Shown here in pieces: positions 22,141 through 33,200 of a stretch of 64,000 nt of DNA (position 1 is the first letter of the stretch; every line of letters starts with the position of its first letter). Location: positions 7,774,632-7,838,631 of the forward strand of contig OX453285.1 of assembly GCA_949710005.1 (NCBI GenBank), written 5' to 3'. The notes beneath the pieces are model-generated. The model was not told the DNA's origin. It did no database searches and worked only from the letters and a program-made list of their open reading frames with translations. A program made the position numbers and the translations under genes. This stretch comes from Ricordea florida (Eukaryota > Cnidaria > Anthozoa > Corallimorpharia > Ricordeidae).

Positions 22141-22149
22141 TTAGTGGTA

Positions 22150-22262
22150 TCATCACGAGAACGTATCTTCCATACTGGGTTCTCTTACTATGATAAGGGG
22201 ACAGAATCTATTTTTACATCCGGAAACGATTTTAACTGACCAACGGTTACGGATTTGTTGTA
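22150..22262. repeat. partial copy of the 23.8-kb MITE
   Basis: The stretch with GGGTTCTCTTACTATGATAA and CAGAATCTATTTTTACATCC repeats at 23820-23930 with few changes. Only the left part is present here. Confidence 0.7.
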
Positions 22263-23170
22263 TCGTCAAATTATGCTACCTATACAGATCATCTATTTAC
22301 TGGTATCACGATACATAGCGTCGCAGGATGGTATTGGTCATACCTTATAGTTTTGTCAATTGAATCTTAAGGTTGTGTCCAAAGACACAACAGCACTAGT
22401 GTTAACTGAAGGCTGTACTCTAGAGAACAAAGCGTTTTTAAATACAACTTGAACTGCAGGACTTGGGGCAAACTGTCTCGTAGTAGGAGTCGGTGCATAC
22501 CTCGGGTGTACACCAATCCTTGGTGTCTTTACAGTCAGTGCCTAGAAGAAAGCAGTATTTTTTCATTATTCCTTAATATTTGTCCACAGGATTTTACACT
22601 CTGCTGACAGTGATAACGAAATGTCATCACATATATAATTATCATCCTTATTATCATCAGCTTTATCATCAGTGTCATCCTCGTGATAATCGTCGTCATT
22701 ACTATCATCATCATCTACACCACGATCAGCGAAGTTGTGTTCTTTTTTTCATTTTATCTCTGTCTGATTTGTAGCAGACGGCAACATGATAGGTAACAAG
22801 GTGAGCCAACACTCAAAATGAATCAATATAGAAATTACTCTTACATTCTTGAGCAAACAGATGATGTAAAAAGCTCAAGTGAGTTTATTTTGTCTGGCAC
22901 TAACTTCTTCAACTGAGGTATGTTAGTAATGATCGTACGACACTCACTGAGGAGGATTACCGCTCAAGTCTGGAGATTGAAATTGTTACATAGTTACATG
23001 TTAATGTCACCAACTTGTAATCATCAGTCATTTTTTCACCAGTTCAGTAGATCTTCATTCTTTCTTTGTCACCTCATTCCAATAGCCAATAATTTGTAAT
23101 TGTTTATAGTAACTTTCTCACAATTCATCTCAGCATATATTACGTCCAAAAAATATAAATGCTCACTGTA
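22263..23170. other. no recognised gene; degenerate ATC/ATT microsatellite
   Basis: 22620-22730 is a degenerate TCATCA-type simple repeat. The rest shows no coding or RNA signal that I can identify. Confidence 0.4.
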
Positions 23171-23179
23171 ATTTTCAAG

Positions 23180-23182
<3 letters not shown>

Positions 23183-23229
<47 letters not shown>

Positions 23230-23275
23230 TCTCTTTCTCTCGCTCTCTCTCTCTCTTTTTCTCTCTTTCACTTCA
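23183..23275. repeat. (CT)n microsatellite
   Basis: About 90 bp of CT dinucleotides with a few interruptions. Confidence 0.95.
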
Positions 23276-23599
23276 TTTTATTTTATACGTTTTGTGTAGT
23301 TGTTCGATAGTTTGTTCCATTATTGCAGTAAATTAATGATTTCTCAAAGTGAATAAAAATCTGTGGAAGTAGAAGTAGTCAACAGAAATGGCCAACTGAA
23401 TCCTAGCGGGTCGGTTAAAATTTATAACTGGACTCAGTTTGTAAAGGAATTGGTTTTTTTGGCTGTCACAGAACCAAAAAAAGTCAAGTTAAAAGTAGAA
23501 GATATTATTCTTACGCTTCTCAGGCGGTATTCGATAAGCCGGATGGCGGAAGTATCCTTCTGGTAGGATCTGTTAGAGCAAGATTTTAAATCTATGTTA

Positions 23600-23695
23600 G
23601 CAAGATGCTCAATTAATAGTAATAATAATAATAAAAATAATAATAATGATAGTAATAATTACAATAACGATAACGATAATAATAATGATACACTT
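23600..23695. repeat. AAT/GATAAT-rich simple repeat
   Basis: Degenerate trinucleotide repeat of AATAAT and GATAAT words. Confidence 0.7.
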
Positions 23696-23854
23696 TTTGC
23701 TGTTCCTTGTTTACTTGGGAGGCCATTTTGAAATAAGGCATACAAACAAATATTAACGTGCATAACCCATTCACTAACATTTTCATCACACTGTCTGAAA
23801 TCCAGAGAAAATGAGATAAGAGAACGTATCTTCACTACTGGGTTCTCTAACTAT

Positions 23855-24023
23855 GATAAGGGAACAGAATCTATTTTTAGATCCGGAAACTATTTTAACT
23901 GACCAATGGCTGATGTCTTTCTCATCACGTGGTTGTAATTTCAATGCGCCACGTGGAAAGCGCTCAGCCATGTAACGAGATATAAATAGATTCCGCGCTA
24001 AAAATAGATTCTGTCTTCTTATC
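23855..24023. mobile_element. 169-bp MITE with GATAAG...AGAATCTATTTTTAG ends
   Basis: GATAAGGGAACAGAATCTAT at the left is inverted at the right (ATAGATTCTGTCTTCTTATC). There is a CACGTGG motif in the centre and no coding capacity. A partial relative is at 22150-22262. The minus-strand open frame spanning it is incidental. Confidence 0.7.
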
Positions 24024-24294
24024 ATATCAGACAGGGTTATGCTCTCTTTCTTCATTTTCTCTTGCTGAAATTCATTAAAAGCATTCCTGGACAGCGTTAA
24101 GTATGGACAGGTGGATGAGAGAAACATTAATGCCTGCGCGTGTACAAACAAAAGTTGACGATTTCCTGTAATAAGTAAAACATACGCCTTAATCAATCAG
24201 AGTTACGATCATGAATACACAAATAGAGTGGGACTCCCATGTCTCTTTGGTATTGAACTGTAAAGTAATGGGGTTAAAAATGCGTCGTGTTAAC

Positions 24295-24477
24295 TAATAG
24301 GAGGGTCTCAATGGGGTGGTGACTTTTACGGCTAACGGTTAATATTTTTGAATGTTTTACGGCTAACGGTTAATATTTTTACGGCTAACGGCTAAAATTT
24401 TTCAATATTTACGCCTAACGGCTAATTTTTTTGCCCGTTTCACGGCTAACGGTTAACCCCATTGAGACCCTCTAATA
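24295..24477. mobile_element. MITE with internal ACGGCTAACGG repeats
   Basis: The 17-bp inverted ends GAGGGTCTCAATGGGGT (24301-24317) and complement (24456-24472) enclose five copies of a TTTACGGCTAACGGTTAAT-like unit. TAATA lies on both sides (24295-24299 and 24473-24477), a possible 5-bp target duplication. Confidence 0.75.
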
Positions 24478-24639
24478 ACGTCATTTTACGTATCCTAAAA
24501 TGTGTTACCAGTTTCCTTTTAAGCCGAGGCATTGCAGAAATACAGACGAAGGACAGAATGATGACAAAGGCAACAAATTTAGCATCCATGTTTGTACCTA
24601 AAACTAGTTACAAAGATCAGAATTAGAAGAATGCGAATA

Positions 24640-24945
24640 AATTAATCAACAGCTCAATTAATATGACGGTGTGGTCAAAGACGCTACATGAACACTTTTA
24701 TTTCCTCAATGTTAAATAGATCAGTACGTAAAGCCAATAGTTTTATGAATTTTAGATATCTACAAATTGTTTTTTTTGTATTTGTAAATTTTTTAAATAA
24801 TCTTTTTCTTATTATTATTCACACTTTCATATTGTAAATTGTCATGCCAATCAGCCTTTCGGCTGCTAGATGATATTTTCAATAAATCTTTCTATCTATC
24901 TATCTATCAATCAATCTATCATTCAATCTATCTATCTGCTTGCGC
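24640..24945 (+). mobile_element. LINE 3' end with (CTAT)n tail
   Basis: The 3' UTR shows a short stem (CAGCC-TTTC-GGCTG), then AATAAA followed by TCTATCTATCTATC and CAATCAAT variants. This is the usual end of CR1-like LINEs. No coding part remains. Confidence 0.65.
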
Positions 24946-25079
24946 GCACAAGAGGTCATTCGAGGTCATGTTCACTGAAAGGTAAAATTCGTTCCCTATT
25001 ATTTGATATACTTGAAACTAGTGATGCTTATTATGATTTAGATGAAATAATTTTTGAAATGAAGAAAAGAACATTTTGA

Positions 25080-25370
25080 CTGTATTTATTAAGTTATTTA
25101 GCTATTTAATTCAATTTTTGTTTAGCTCCTGCTTAGAATCATAGCCCACAAACGTTTCCTCTTCTTTTTTCTCTCACTTTACAAACACTTGAATACAGTT
25201 TTTTTTTTTATAGCAGTCTTCTCTTTTTTCCTATATATTTCCTGGCCCGCCTAGACTTCTCTGCTATTTGCGGTGCCAGGAAACCTGTAATACTATTTGT
25301 TTGTATAATACAATAAACTCAAACTCAAACTCAACTCAAACTCAAACTCAACTCAAACACCTGACCATGC
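25080..25370 (+). mobile_element. second retroelement 3' end with (CTCAAA)n tail
   Basis: A CCTGGC...GCCAGG stem-loop at about 25243-25280 is followed by AATAAACTCAAACTCAAACTC repeats. The layout matches the previous relic but with a different tail motif. No coding part remains. Confidence 0.55.
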
Positions 25371-25407
25371 CATTGAAACCAGAATTGACAGAAGAAACAG
25401 TTTCTTT

Positions 25408-25483
25408 GACTATCTATCAATCAATCTATCTATCTATATATCAATCAATCTCTCTATCTATCTATCAATCAATCTCTCTATCC

Positions 25484-25562
<79 letters not shown>
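25408..25562. repeat. (CTAT)n microsatellite
   Basis: About 150 bp of TCTA/TCAA tetranucleotides. The plus-strand open frame across it (IYLSIYLS repeats) is a by-product. Confidence 0.95.
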
Positions 25563-25876
25563 AAGGAGCTAAATAAGTAAAGGTGATTAAATGGATTTGA
25601 GTGCAATTTGGCGTGACTGAACAAAAGTAAATTTTTCAAAGACTGAAAAAATTGCCCGAGCCGGGAGGGTGAGTGCAATTTGTTGTCTTGCGAGTCCTTA
25701 TTCAGATACAAAATTGCACTCGAAATCATTTCATTACTTATCAATGATATACGCTGTATATGTAACAATTTAAAATCCGATAACTCAAATTCCTGCACTC
25801 AATTTCAACTTTCCGCACTGTTTGGGATCAATTGACGAGCTCTCTGCCAATCAGCGCATTTAGGTGCATATATTAT

Positions 25877-26136
25877 TAAGGGACGGACTATTAGAAAAGT
25901 GACGGGGGGGGGGGGGGGAGGTGGGGAATTTTCAGCTTGCACCAATTTTTTTTTTTCGCTCATTGCTTGTGCAGGAATTTTTTTTTTCAGGTAAACCCCT
26001 CTGCACGAATTTTTTTTACTACGTGTGAAAAAGTCGCAATTGGACCTTCCTTCTGCATGAATTCTCTTTTTACCTTCTTCTTTGCATGAATTTGGTCCCC
26101 CCCCCCCCCATCACTTTTCTAATGGTCCGTGCCTAA
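25877..26136. mobile_element. Harbinger-type MITE, copy 3
   Basis: Body 25880-26133. The left end is GGGACGGACTATTAGAAAAG and the right end its complement with two changes. TAA is duplicated at 25877-25879 and 26134-26136. Internal poly-G and poly-C runs flank the T-rich core. Confidence 0.85.
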
Positions 26137-27546
26137 TTTTGAAACAAATCTGTAATTCAGGGAAGAAATACTTGTTTCCTTAGCCCAGCTGAATCCTTAA
26201 ATTACCCCTTCAAAACAAGCCAGCACAGGGATGAGGAACTCACTTAAAGAAATAATATAATCCCCACTATGGCAAATCGTAGCCCCAGTGGTGTGTTCTT
26301 CAAGGAAAGTGCACGTGGGGCGCGCGCGTAGCAGGATGGAGGGGAGGGTGGTGGGATCTCCCAACCCAAACGCGCGCGATTGAATTCACTCGATAACGTC
26401 CTGCATACACTCTCGGTCTCCCCACTCTATTTCCCTGCTTTTTTGGTGTCTGCCACGCACGCTAGCAAGACAGGGAAATTCTCTGCACAATATGCGTATC
26501 TTTGCATTGTACTCTGTGTAATAACTGAGCTCACGAAACAATATAGGGGATACCTTTCCTGAGTGCAAGTAAACACAAATTTCTCTAGAAAAATACCATC
26601 CTGTCTAAAAATAATTCTGGATTTGGGAGGCGACATTTTAACGCAGTGATGAAAGTACAACGAAAAATTAAACAAACAATAAATTCAGAGACTCTACTGA
26701 AGAATAATTGATCTGCCTATAGATTCGTTCTTAGCTAGGAAACCAACTTTACAAACCACTAACGGTAACCCCTGTGCAAACTCAATCAGTTACGAAAAAT
26801 AGCTAGAAAATTGTATGGGCATTCACAGATTTTAATTCAAAGTTGACATACCTTTCTCCTTTAATTTGTAGAGTGAAAAACTTTCTCTAATGCATTGGAC
26901 TTAAGGCAAGACTCTGCAGACAGCAATGAGCGCAAAGCCAGCGTCTGCACGATGTATAAGATTGAATTGTTATGCTTGAATAATTATGAAAGAGCGCGCG
27001 CAATTGGTAAGGGGAAAATTATGCCCACATAGAAGATACTACTTGACCGCGCGGATACGAAATTTCTCTCCGAGTTAAATGTTTTTCAATGCGAGAACAG
27101 AAATTTCCTATCTCCAATTGGCCAAGTTATGTTCTGCTTATTGTGTAAAACACCAATGACATAACAAACCATTTCGTTTCAATAAATGTCTACTGTACTT
27201 CTAAGCCGCGATTTACTATGTAATTATGGCAACAGCGTTAATTTCACGCATGATTTTCACGTGTGAAAATATCATGTTTTTCGCGCGAAAACCCAGCTTG
27301 TGTTATTTCACTGGTGTTTATATGTTACAGCCTTAGATTTCCATGTTGTTAATCGAAATTTGTTACCAAAAACATCAGCACCAAATAAAGGAGTGCAACG
27401 TCTTAAGGTTAAAAATGTCTTGCTCGAGTAAAGCCCAAAGCGAAGCAGTTCGTTATTCATAATTAGTAGGAACCATCGCGCATAAATTACGAATCCTACA
27501 ATCTGATTGGCTAACATACTCAAGCTCGCCTTAGAAGACAACGTAC
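26137..27546. other. no recognised gene
   Basis: Overlapping open frames on both strands at 26380-26675 and one at 27308-27541 lack any domain or splice support. 26310-26375 is GC-rich with CGCGCG words. Nothing else recognised. Confidence 0.4.
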
Positions 27547-27986
27547 GTAATAAGCCCGGGAGGGGGGGGGGGGTACTCCCAGGAAAATTGGGTAGGGGTG
27601 TGCGGCCCGCTTCACAAAACCCCTACCCTACTTATGACCAAAATCGAAAAATTTCCCTCCCCTTTTTATGACCTGACCCTTAAATAAATAACCTGTTTCA
27701 GACCTACCTTGATTATCTCCCTAGTTAAGATCAATGTTATAGTCAATGTTCATCTGCTTTTTCTGAGGCATATTACAAGACTGCTTGTGCAACGTTTCGA
27801 GCTCAAGATTCCACACTATTACGCGAGTGAAAAAAAATCGATACTCTATTTATATTACCAAAATGGCATCAAAATGGCTAAAATCGATACCACATTTAAG
27901 ACCAAAACGGCTGAAAAACCATACCCTTTAGGGCCGCACATACTATGGCCCATACAAGGGAGTACCCGGCTCCCCGGGGTAATAAG
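27547..27986. mobile_element. 424-bp hAT-like non-autonomous element with 8-bp target duplication
   Basis: Body 27555-27978 with imperfect inverted ends (CCCGGGAGG... and ...GCTCCCCGGG), with GGTACTCCC facing GGGAGTACC further in. The octamer GTAATAAG is duplicated exactly at 27547-27554 and 27979-27986. An 8-bp duplication fits hAT. There is no transposase, and the 93-codon plus frame is incidental. Confidence 0.8.
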
Positions 27987-28047
27987 CTGAAAAATCATCA
28001 AATATTGGTATGAAATCGACCGTATTATGTTGGTTTGTTTCTACTTG

Positions 28048-28151
28048 AACAATTAGACTACCCGTTCCTGCTTTCTTTGTACGTGTCTTATAATGAGCTC
28101 GGCGCTTAGTGTTTCGTCGTAGACTAAGCTCGAACCCCCAGTCTAATTGTT
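28048..28151. repeat. 104-bp foldback with AACAATTAGAC ends
   Basis: AACAATTAGAC at 28048-28058 is inverted at 28141-28151. It shares its arms with the hairpin at 19248-19291. Confidence 0.65.
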
Positions 28152-28607
28152 AATGATTATCAGAATTAATTATGAAAGAGAAATAACATGAATAAATTAG
28201 TAAAGGCCCGAATTGAAGATATGATTGAACTGAGATGTTACAGTAGAGAACACTGCCTACAAGCCATTTAACGTATATTTGGTGATTGGAACATTAGAGC
28301 TAAATAACTTCACAGTGTGAACAGTCAACTGTAGCGTCATAAAACGTAAAACTGGTTGTGTGAGTGAAATGCCTAAATGCAATACGCGCCAAACGCTCTT
28401 ACACGATGCGCTTGATCGGAGAACCTAATAAAACTTAGGAAATTGCATCTTCAAATATAACAGCTTCAGACATATAATTAAGCTTTTTGAAAGATCAAAG
28501 ATGCGTGTGGAAAGAAAAGGGGGGTAGGGGTGGGTTGTGACATATCCCCTTAAGGAGGCATGGGTCAGGAGCCTATTGAGCTATCTTTGGAGAATTTCTG
28601 AAATTTT

Positions 28608-28737
28608 GCAATGAATTAGGCTCGATTTCCAGCCGCTTTTTCGGGAAAATGAGCCCGCGGTCACCCCCGAAAGCACTTCTCTCGGGGAGGAAAGACCGAA
28701 CACGAGAGGACGGCGGAAATCGAGCCTAGCAATGAAT
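28608..28737. mobile_element. 112-bp MITE with perfect 9-bp target duplication
   Basis: Body 28617-28728. Inverted ends TAGGCTCGATTTCC (28617-28630) and complement (28715-28728), extending imperfectly to about 18 bp. GCAATGAAT is duplicated at 28608-28616 and 28729-28737. This is Mutator-like by duplication length. Confidence 0.88.
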
Positions 28738-28996
28738 CTGTAGCGAGCGAACCAAACCGAACATGAACCAGAGTAAAAGAGGATCTTTGAAAGCCAATCA
28801 GGAGCCCTTGGTGATGGGTTACCGGCCAGTGGAGCATAGCTAATACCCTGTCTTAGTAAGCAATAGATGCAGATCCCAAAGGATGATAAATCCCTCCTCT
28901 ATGTACATAATTTTCCATATCCGCGGCAGTCTAGAAAATGGCTGGCGTCACTAGCCACTTTACAAGGCTCCCGAGGCGCATTTCTCGAGAGACACG

Positions 28997-29373
28997 GGTT
29001 GTTTACCATTTACCACAAATTCACGGAAATTTCGGTTTGGAATTTTCGTTCGGAAAGAACGGTACGTGTCGTTTACCATTTGCCCCCAAATTTCCGGATT
29101 GTCGCGCCGCGCTAGACTGGATTCATATTTGTTGTTGTTGTTGAAGCGATTGCGCTCGGAGAGGCCTGAAACTAGTACGAAACTCGAGGAACTTGTAAAT
29201 GGTAAACGAATTTCCATTTGGAACTTCTCTGGCGTCCCAACCGGGAAAACGGGACTACCTTTTCAGAATTTCCGTTTGTCCCGGGAATTTTCCAGTGGGA
29301 CGAACCGAAAAAACGTTTACCATTTAGATCCCACTCGGAATTTCCGGGAATTTGTGGTAAATGGTAAACAACC
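28997..29373. mobile_element. 377-bp foldback element with repeated GTTTACCATTT words
   Basis: GGTTGTTTACCATTTACCAC at the left is inverted at the right (ending 29373). GTTTACCATTT also occurs inside in both orientations near 29070, 29195 and 29318. Long open frames appear on both strands because the sequence is largely self-complementary; I do not treat them as genes. Confidence 0.75.
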
Positions 29374-29833
29374 ACGGTGACTCCATGGGTCCGGAGCTCA
29401 ATTTTTAGGTCGACATCAAGCGCATGTTTTTGACGTTTTTTAGCAAACAAACTGTCTTAGCATACAAGTTAACAGAGAATTGTATTGCGTAACCTTGAAT
29501 ATCAAGAATGTTGTGAGCCCTGTTGCCATGATGAATAGCTTCCCGAACCCGATAAGTTGCGGGTTCTTTGATAAACGGGGCCCGTGGTCTTTAAAGGGTG
29601 CGCACGGCCGTTATTGGGAGAACGGATTTCGATGAGTGTTTCAGAAAATTATTTTTTAGAAGCACTGTATAAACTAAATTTGGTATGTTGAACTGGTCCT
29701 CCTAGGATCGCGTGCAAATCTTCGGATGGGGAAGGCTTGGGTCCATCGTGACACCGTTAGTAAAAAGATGTTGTTAAATGACGATGGTGTCTTTTGTCTT
29801 TTTCTTTCATTTACCTCTTTCAAGTACGTTTCT

Positions 29834-29880
29834 CAACCTCGTTCCTAGGGTCCTCTGAGAGGACCCTGGGAACGAGGTTG
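29834..29880. repeat. 47-bp near-perfect hairpin (CAACCTCGTTCC arms)
   Basis: CAACCTCGTTCCTAGGGTCC is followed after a 2-3-nt turn by its complement, with one mismatch. A second copy with a longer loop is at 33618-33680. Confidence 0.85.
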
Positions 29881-30189
29881 GTACGTTTCTGTGAACATTG
29901 TGAGCGCTGGGCAGAGACACTAGCAAAATAGACCAGAGGACACTCTATGTACGTTACACCGCCAACATGTCCAGGATGTACTCTTACGAAAGTTGACCGA
30001 GAGACTGGGTACTGCTATGGCGGCCATGTTGATAAAGTTGCATGTGTGAGAAAGTTTGTAAGAATTGTTTACAAGACAGGACATTATGGTTCGGCCAAGT
30101 TAGTGCTCCATTACGGGTCTCTAACGTTAGAAATCTGTTCGTCTCATTTAGTGTGGGTAGAGCTAACTTCAAGTATGTTTTTATTTCAG
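29881..30189. other. region expected to hold the GNL3L-like first exon
   Basis: The first recognised coding exon starts in phase 1, so a short upstream exon with the ATG must exist here or further left. I tested ATGs near 29972 and 30042 but found no donor that gives an open phase-1 junction. Confidence 0.3.
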
Positions 30190-30242
30190 AGAAGCAGAGC
30201 AAGCGAATGACTTCACATAAACGATTCAAGATACAGCGCAAG
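30190..30242 (+). CDS. GNL3L: GNL3L-like exon E1 (basic N-terminus)
   Basis: Acceptor TTTATTTCAG, donor AAG|GTTAGT. Enters in phase 1, leaves in phase 0. Encodes [17 protein letters not shown], the conserved nucleolar-localising basic start of the family. Confidence 0.93.
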
Positions 30243-33200
30243 GTTAGTTGAGTGATACTTAGTTGAACCTAAGATCTAATCTCTGTCTCTTACCGCGGAA
30301 TTATATATTTAGGCTAGGAACAAGAACTAGAATAGTAGATATCGACCAGATTTCCGTATTACCCCATACTTCATTATGGTAATGATTTATATACCGCACA
30401 TATCCACTATATAATTGTCCATGGCGGTTTACAATTCTAATTTCTCAAAAACTTAAGAAAATTTCACTTGCAAGACCCTTCAGGCTGAAGCAGCTACATG
30501 TATGGCAGGCATAATAAACAATTATTGCATGATGTTTTTGTGATATCCAGAATAATCAAGGTGAAGGTAAGGGTTATCGGCAAAGCCAAAGGCTGAGGCT
30601 TATAACCCCTACCAAGACATTGGTTATTCTGGATATCACAATACCGAATCGAATAATTGTTTTATTATACATTGAACGAAAAAAATGGTCGCGAGGAACT
30701 TTGACAAGCAAACTTGACATGATTAGCCTTAGAAATCATGCACCGCGGTCATACATGACATGATTACCCGTGACCTTGAGTGTTCTTGACATGATTACTG
30801 TATAATCTGCAGTTATGACATCACAGGTGCTGATTTTGAAAATTCACTCTATGCTTTCGGCCAATCAGAAAACAGATAGTGAGTTCAATGTATAATAATA
30901 AAGGTTAACGCACTCTGAGAGTGAATTATTGGGACTTACTCAAAATTTTCAATATGGCACTCAGCTTGTTATTCAAACTTCTGTAGTTACTAAGACATGG
31001 AAAGACCTAAAACCACCTACAACCACCTTAAAAAATCAAAGTAAGATTTTAGGGGGAGGGGGAGGTTTTGTTCGCTTCTTGTATTTCACGTATGTGACAT
31101 GTTGCTGTCTCGCCTTATTTTAGCTATTTATGCCTTTTTTCATATGGTTTTAGATTGTTTGCAAGTGGCTGTGGATGTTTTTGAATTTGTTGTTGAGTTT
31201 TTTGAGGTGGTTGTAGATGGTTGTAGGTGATGTTAGGTTGTTGTAGGTGGTTTTTGGTTGTTCCATGTTTTTGTAACTACGTTCAAATTTCTTGTTCAGT
31301 GTTAATGAACGAGTACAGGTATTCCGCGACCAGGCATTTTTTTTGGCGAACAGGAAAGGGAAAAAATAAATTACGCCTGATACATTTACTTTGCCGCCCC
31401 TCAGATGCCTACTTGTCAACACTGCTGTTATCTTTCGTTATGTTCTGCTATGTTTATGTCGGCCAGTGAGAATTTACCAGAAATTCACGCAGCTTGTAGA
31501 AAAGCGCAGAGGCAAAGTCATTGTTATTCCTATGAATCTAGTTTAGCCATTGGGGCGATTCCTTTGTTTGCACCGTCTAAAATTACAGAACTGACGTATA
31601 AAATCAGTGGAACTAAAGTGTTGGAATAATCCTTGACTCTGCGGGTGCAAGTCTTTCATTACTTTGCAAAAAGTGCACCTCTAACATTGTTAATTGTTGT
31701 ACTAAATTCCACAAAATTCAAAAGGTTGACATGTAATCGTGTAACCAATCAGAACAGGGCATGAATACTCTTTTGTTGAAACTACCAATCGGCGTATGGG
31801 CAGACGGTTGATGACGTAAATATATCAGGTGCTCTTCCTGCCTTACGCCATACAAAGAACAATAATCCTGATAATTTGTGAGCAGTGAGTGTGTTAACAT
31901 TTTTATTATTCAAACTGAGTACACTGCACAAAGAAACACTGCATTGAAACCACTACATAAGTCATGGTGTAATGACAGTCGCATGTTGAATGTACATCAT
32001 GTGTATTACACCATGATAATGACGTCAAGGAGGTTGTTTTGTCGCAAACCAAGTGTCACTCGGTACAAGTCAGCCAATCAGAAAAGCAGAATTTGTGCAC
32101 TGTATGAAAGTTGAATAATAAATGTTTTTAACTTTCCATGTCAGGTCAGAGAGCATCTAAGAAAGCAAAGGAAAGAGGCCAAGCAGAATGGACCATCACG
32201 AAGTAATGTAGCACATTTTGGTATTAATCTTATTTGGTATTAATCAAAATTAGGAATAAGGGAATGCAAACTTTAGGGACAAACTGCAATGAAACATACT
32301 TGTTGCTGGGTAACTAAACAACTTTGTTGTAGAATAATGCAAAATAGAACATTTGACAAAGATAGTTAGCCATCTTGATCATCATCATCATCTTTTTAAA
32401 GTGATGTTAGTGATGTCACCATAATTATTGTTTTAAAATTTGTCTTGTGTAACCTGTATTACAGGCCTTCTGATATTACGCGATGGTGTGATTTCACACA
32501 ATCGACCTCAAATCGCATCCGATCGCACAATTCACGAAACATCGCATAATTAAAAAAATAACGCACAATGTTCATAAAATAAAGCATGAATCAACAAGTT
32601 TCTTTGGAATTCCTGCAAAAATACGCCATTTTCAAGATGATTTACCTTGGAAAAAGGCTAACAAGACTCTTTGACCTTCGATTTCGTATTCATTCGAAGT
32701 TAAGGCCTTATTTTGAATGTCAAGGACCTGGTACGAGTCTCATTCTTAAAGAGTCGCCTATTGGTGTAACACAAACACGCCCCTTGTTCAGATTAGCCAA
32801 TCTGAATGGCTGTAATTTCTGGCCGTTTACCCGCACGGCGGACTACCCCCACGGGTGATTTTTGCCAAAAGGAAAAAGGGAATCGTCAGAACACGCACTT
32901 GCAGATAACCCGCACACAAAAACAAAAGAAAGTTATGCAAAACAGTTAGAGAACTCACAAAATTTGAAGCGATGGAGCGCTTTGAAAATTGCTCTGAGCC
33001 TTTCAGGCATTTTTTAATTGAACTCGTATTTCTCGTAATTGAGTCGTGGAAACACTTATCGTATGGTATTAGAATCGAAGAAAACTTTATTCCTTGTATT
33101 TTGCTTAACAAAATACTTTTCAGCATGCTATTAGCAAGTTTTCAGAACCACTGAAAACTATTGAGAATTGAACAAACTTGTAAAATTCGGTTCGCAATTT

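Noticed and set aside
25408-25562. CRISPR-like regular repeats
   Set aside because: Plain tetranucleotide microsatellite with no spacers, in a eukaryotic setting. None of the arrays in the window has unique spacers.
28867-29450. Overlapping 80-100-codon frames on both strands
   Set aside because: The segment is a foldback element with GTTTACCATTT words; self-complementarity produces mirrored frames.
30042-30189. ATG at 30042 as GNL3L start by direct read-through into E1
   Set aside because: The peptide between (CEKVCKNCLQDR...) does not resemble the family N-terminus, and a clear acceptor stands at 30189. Splicing from the GTAAGA at 30061 would create a stop.
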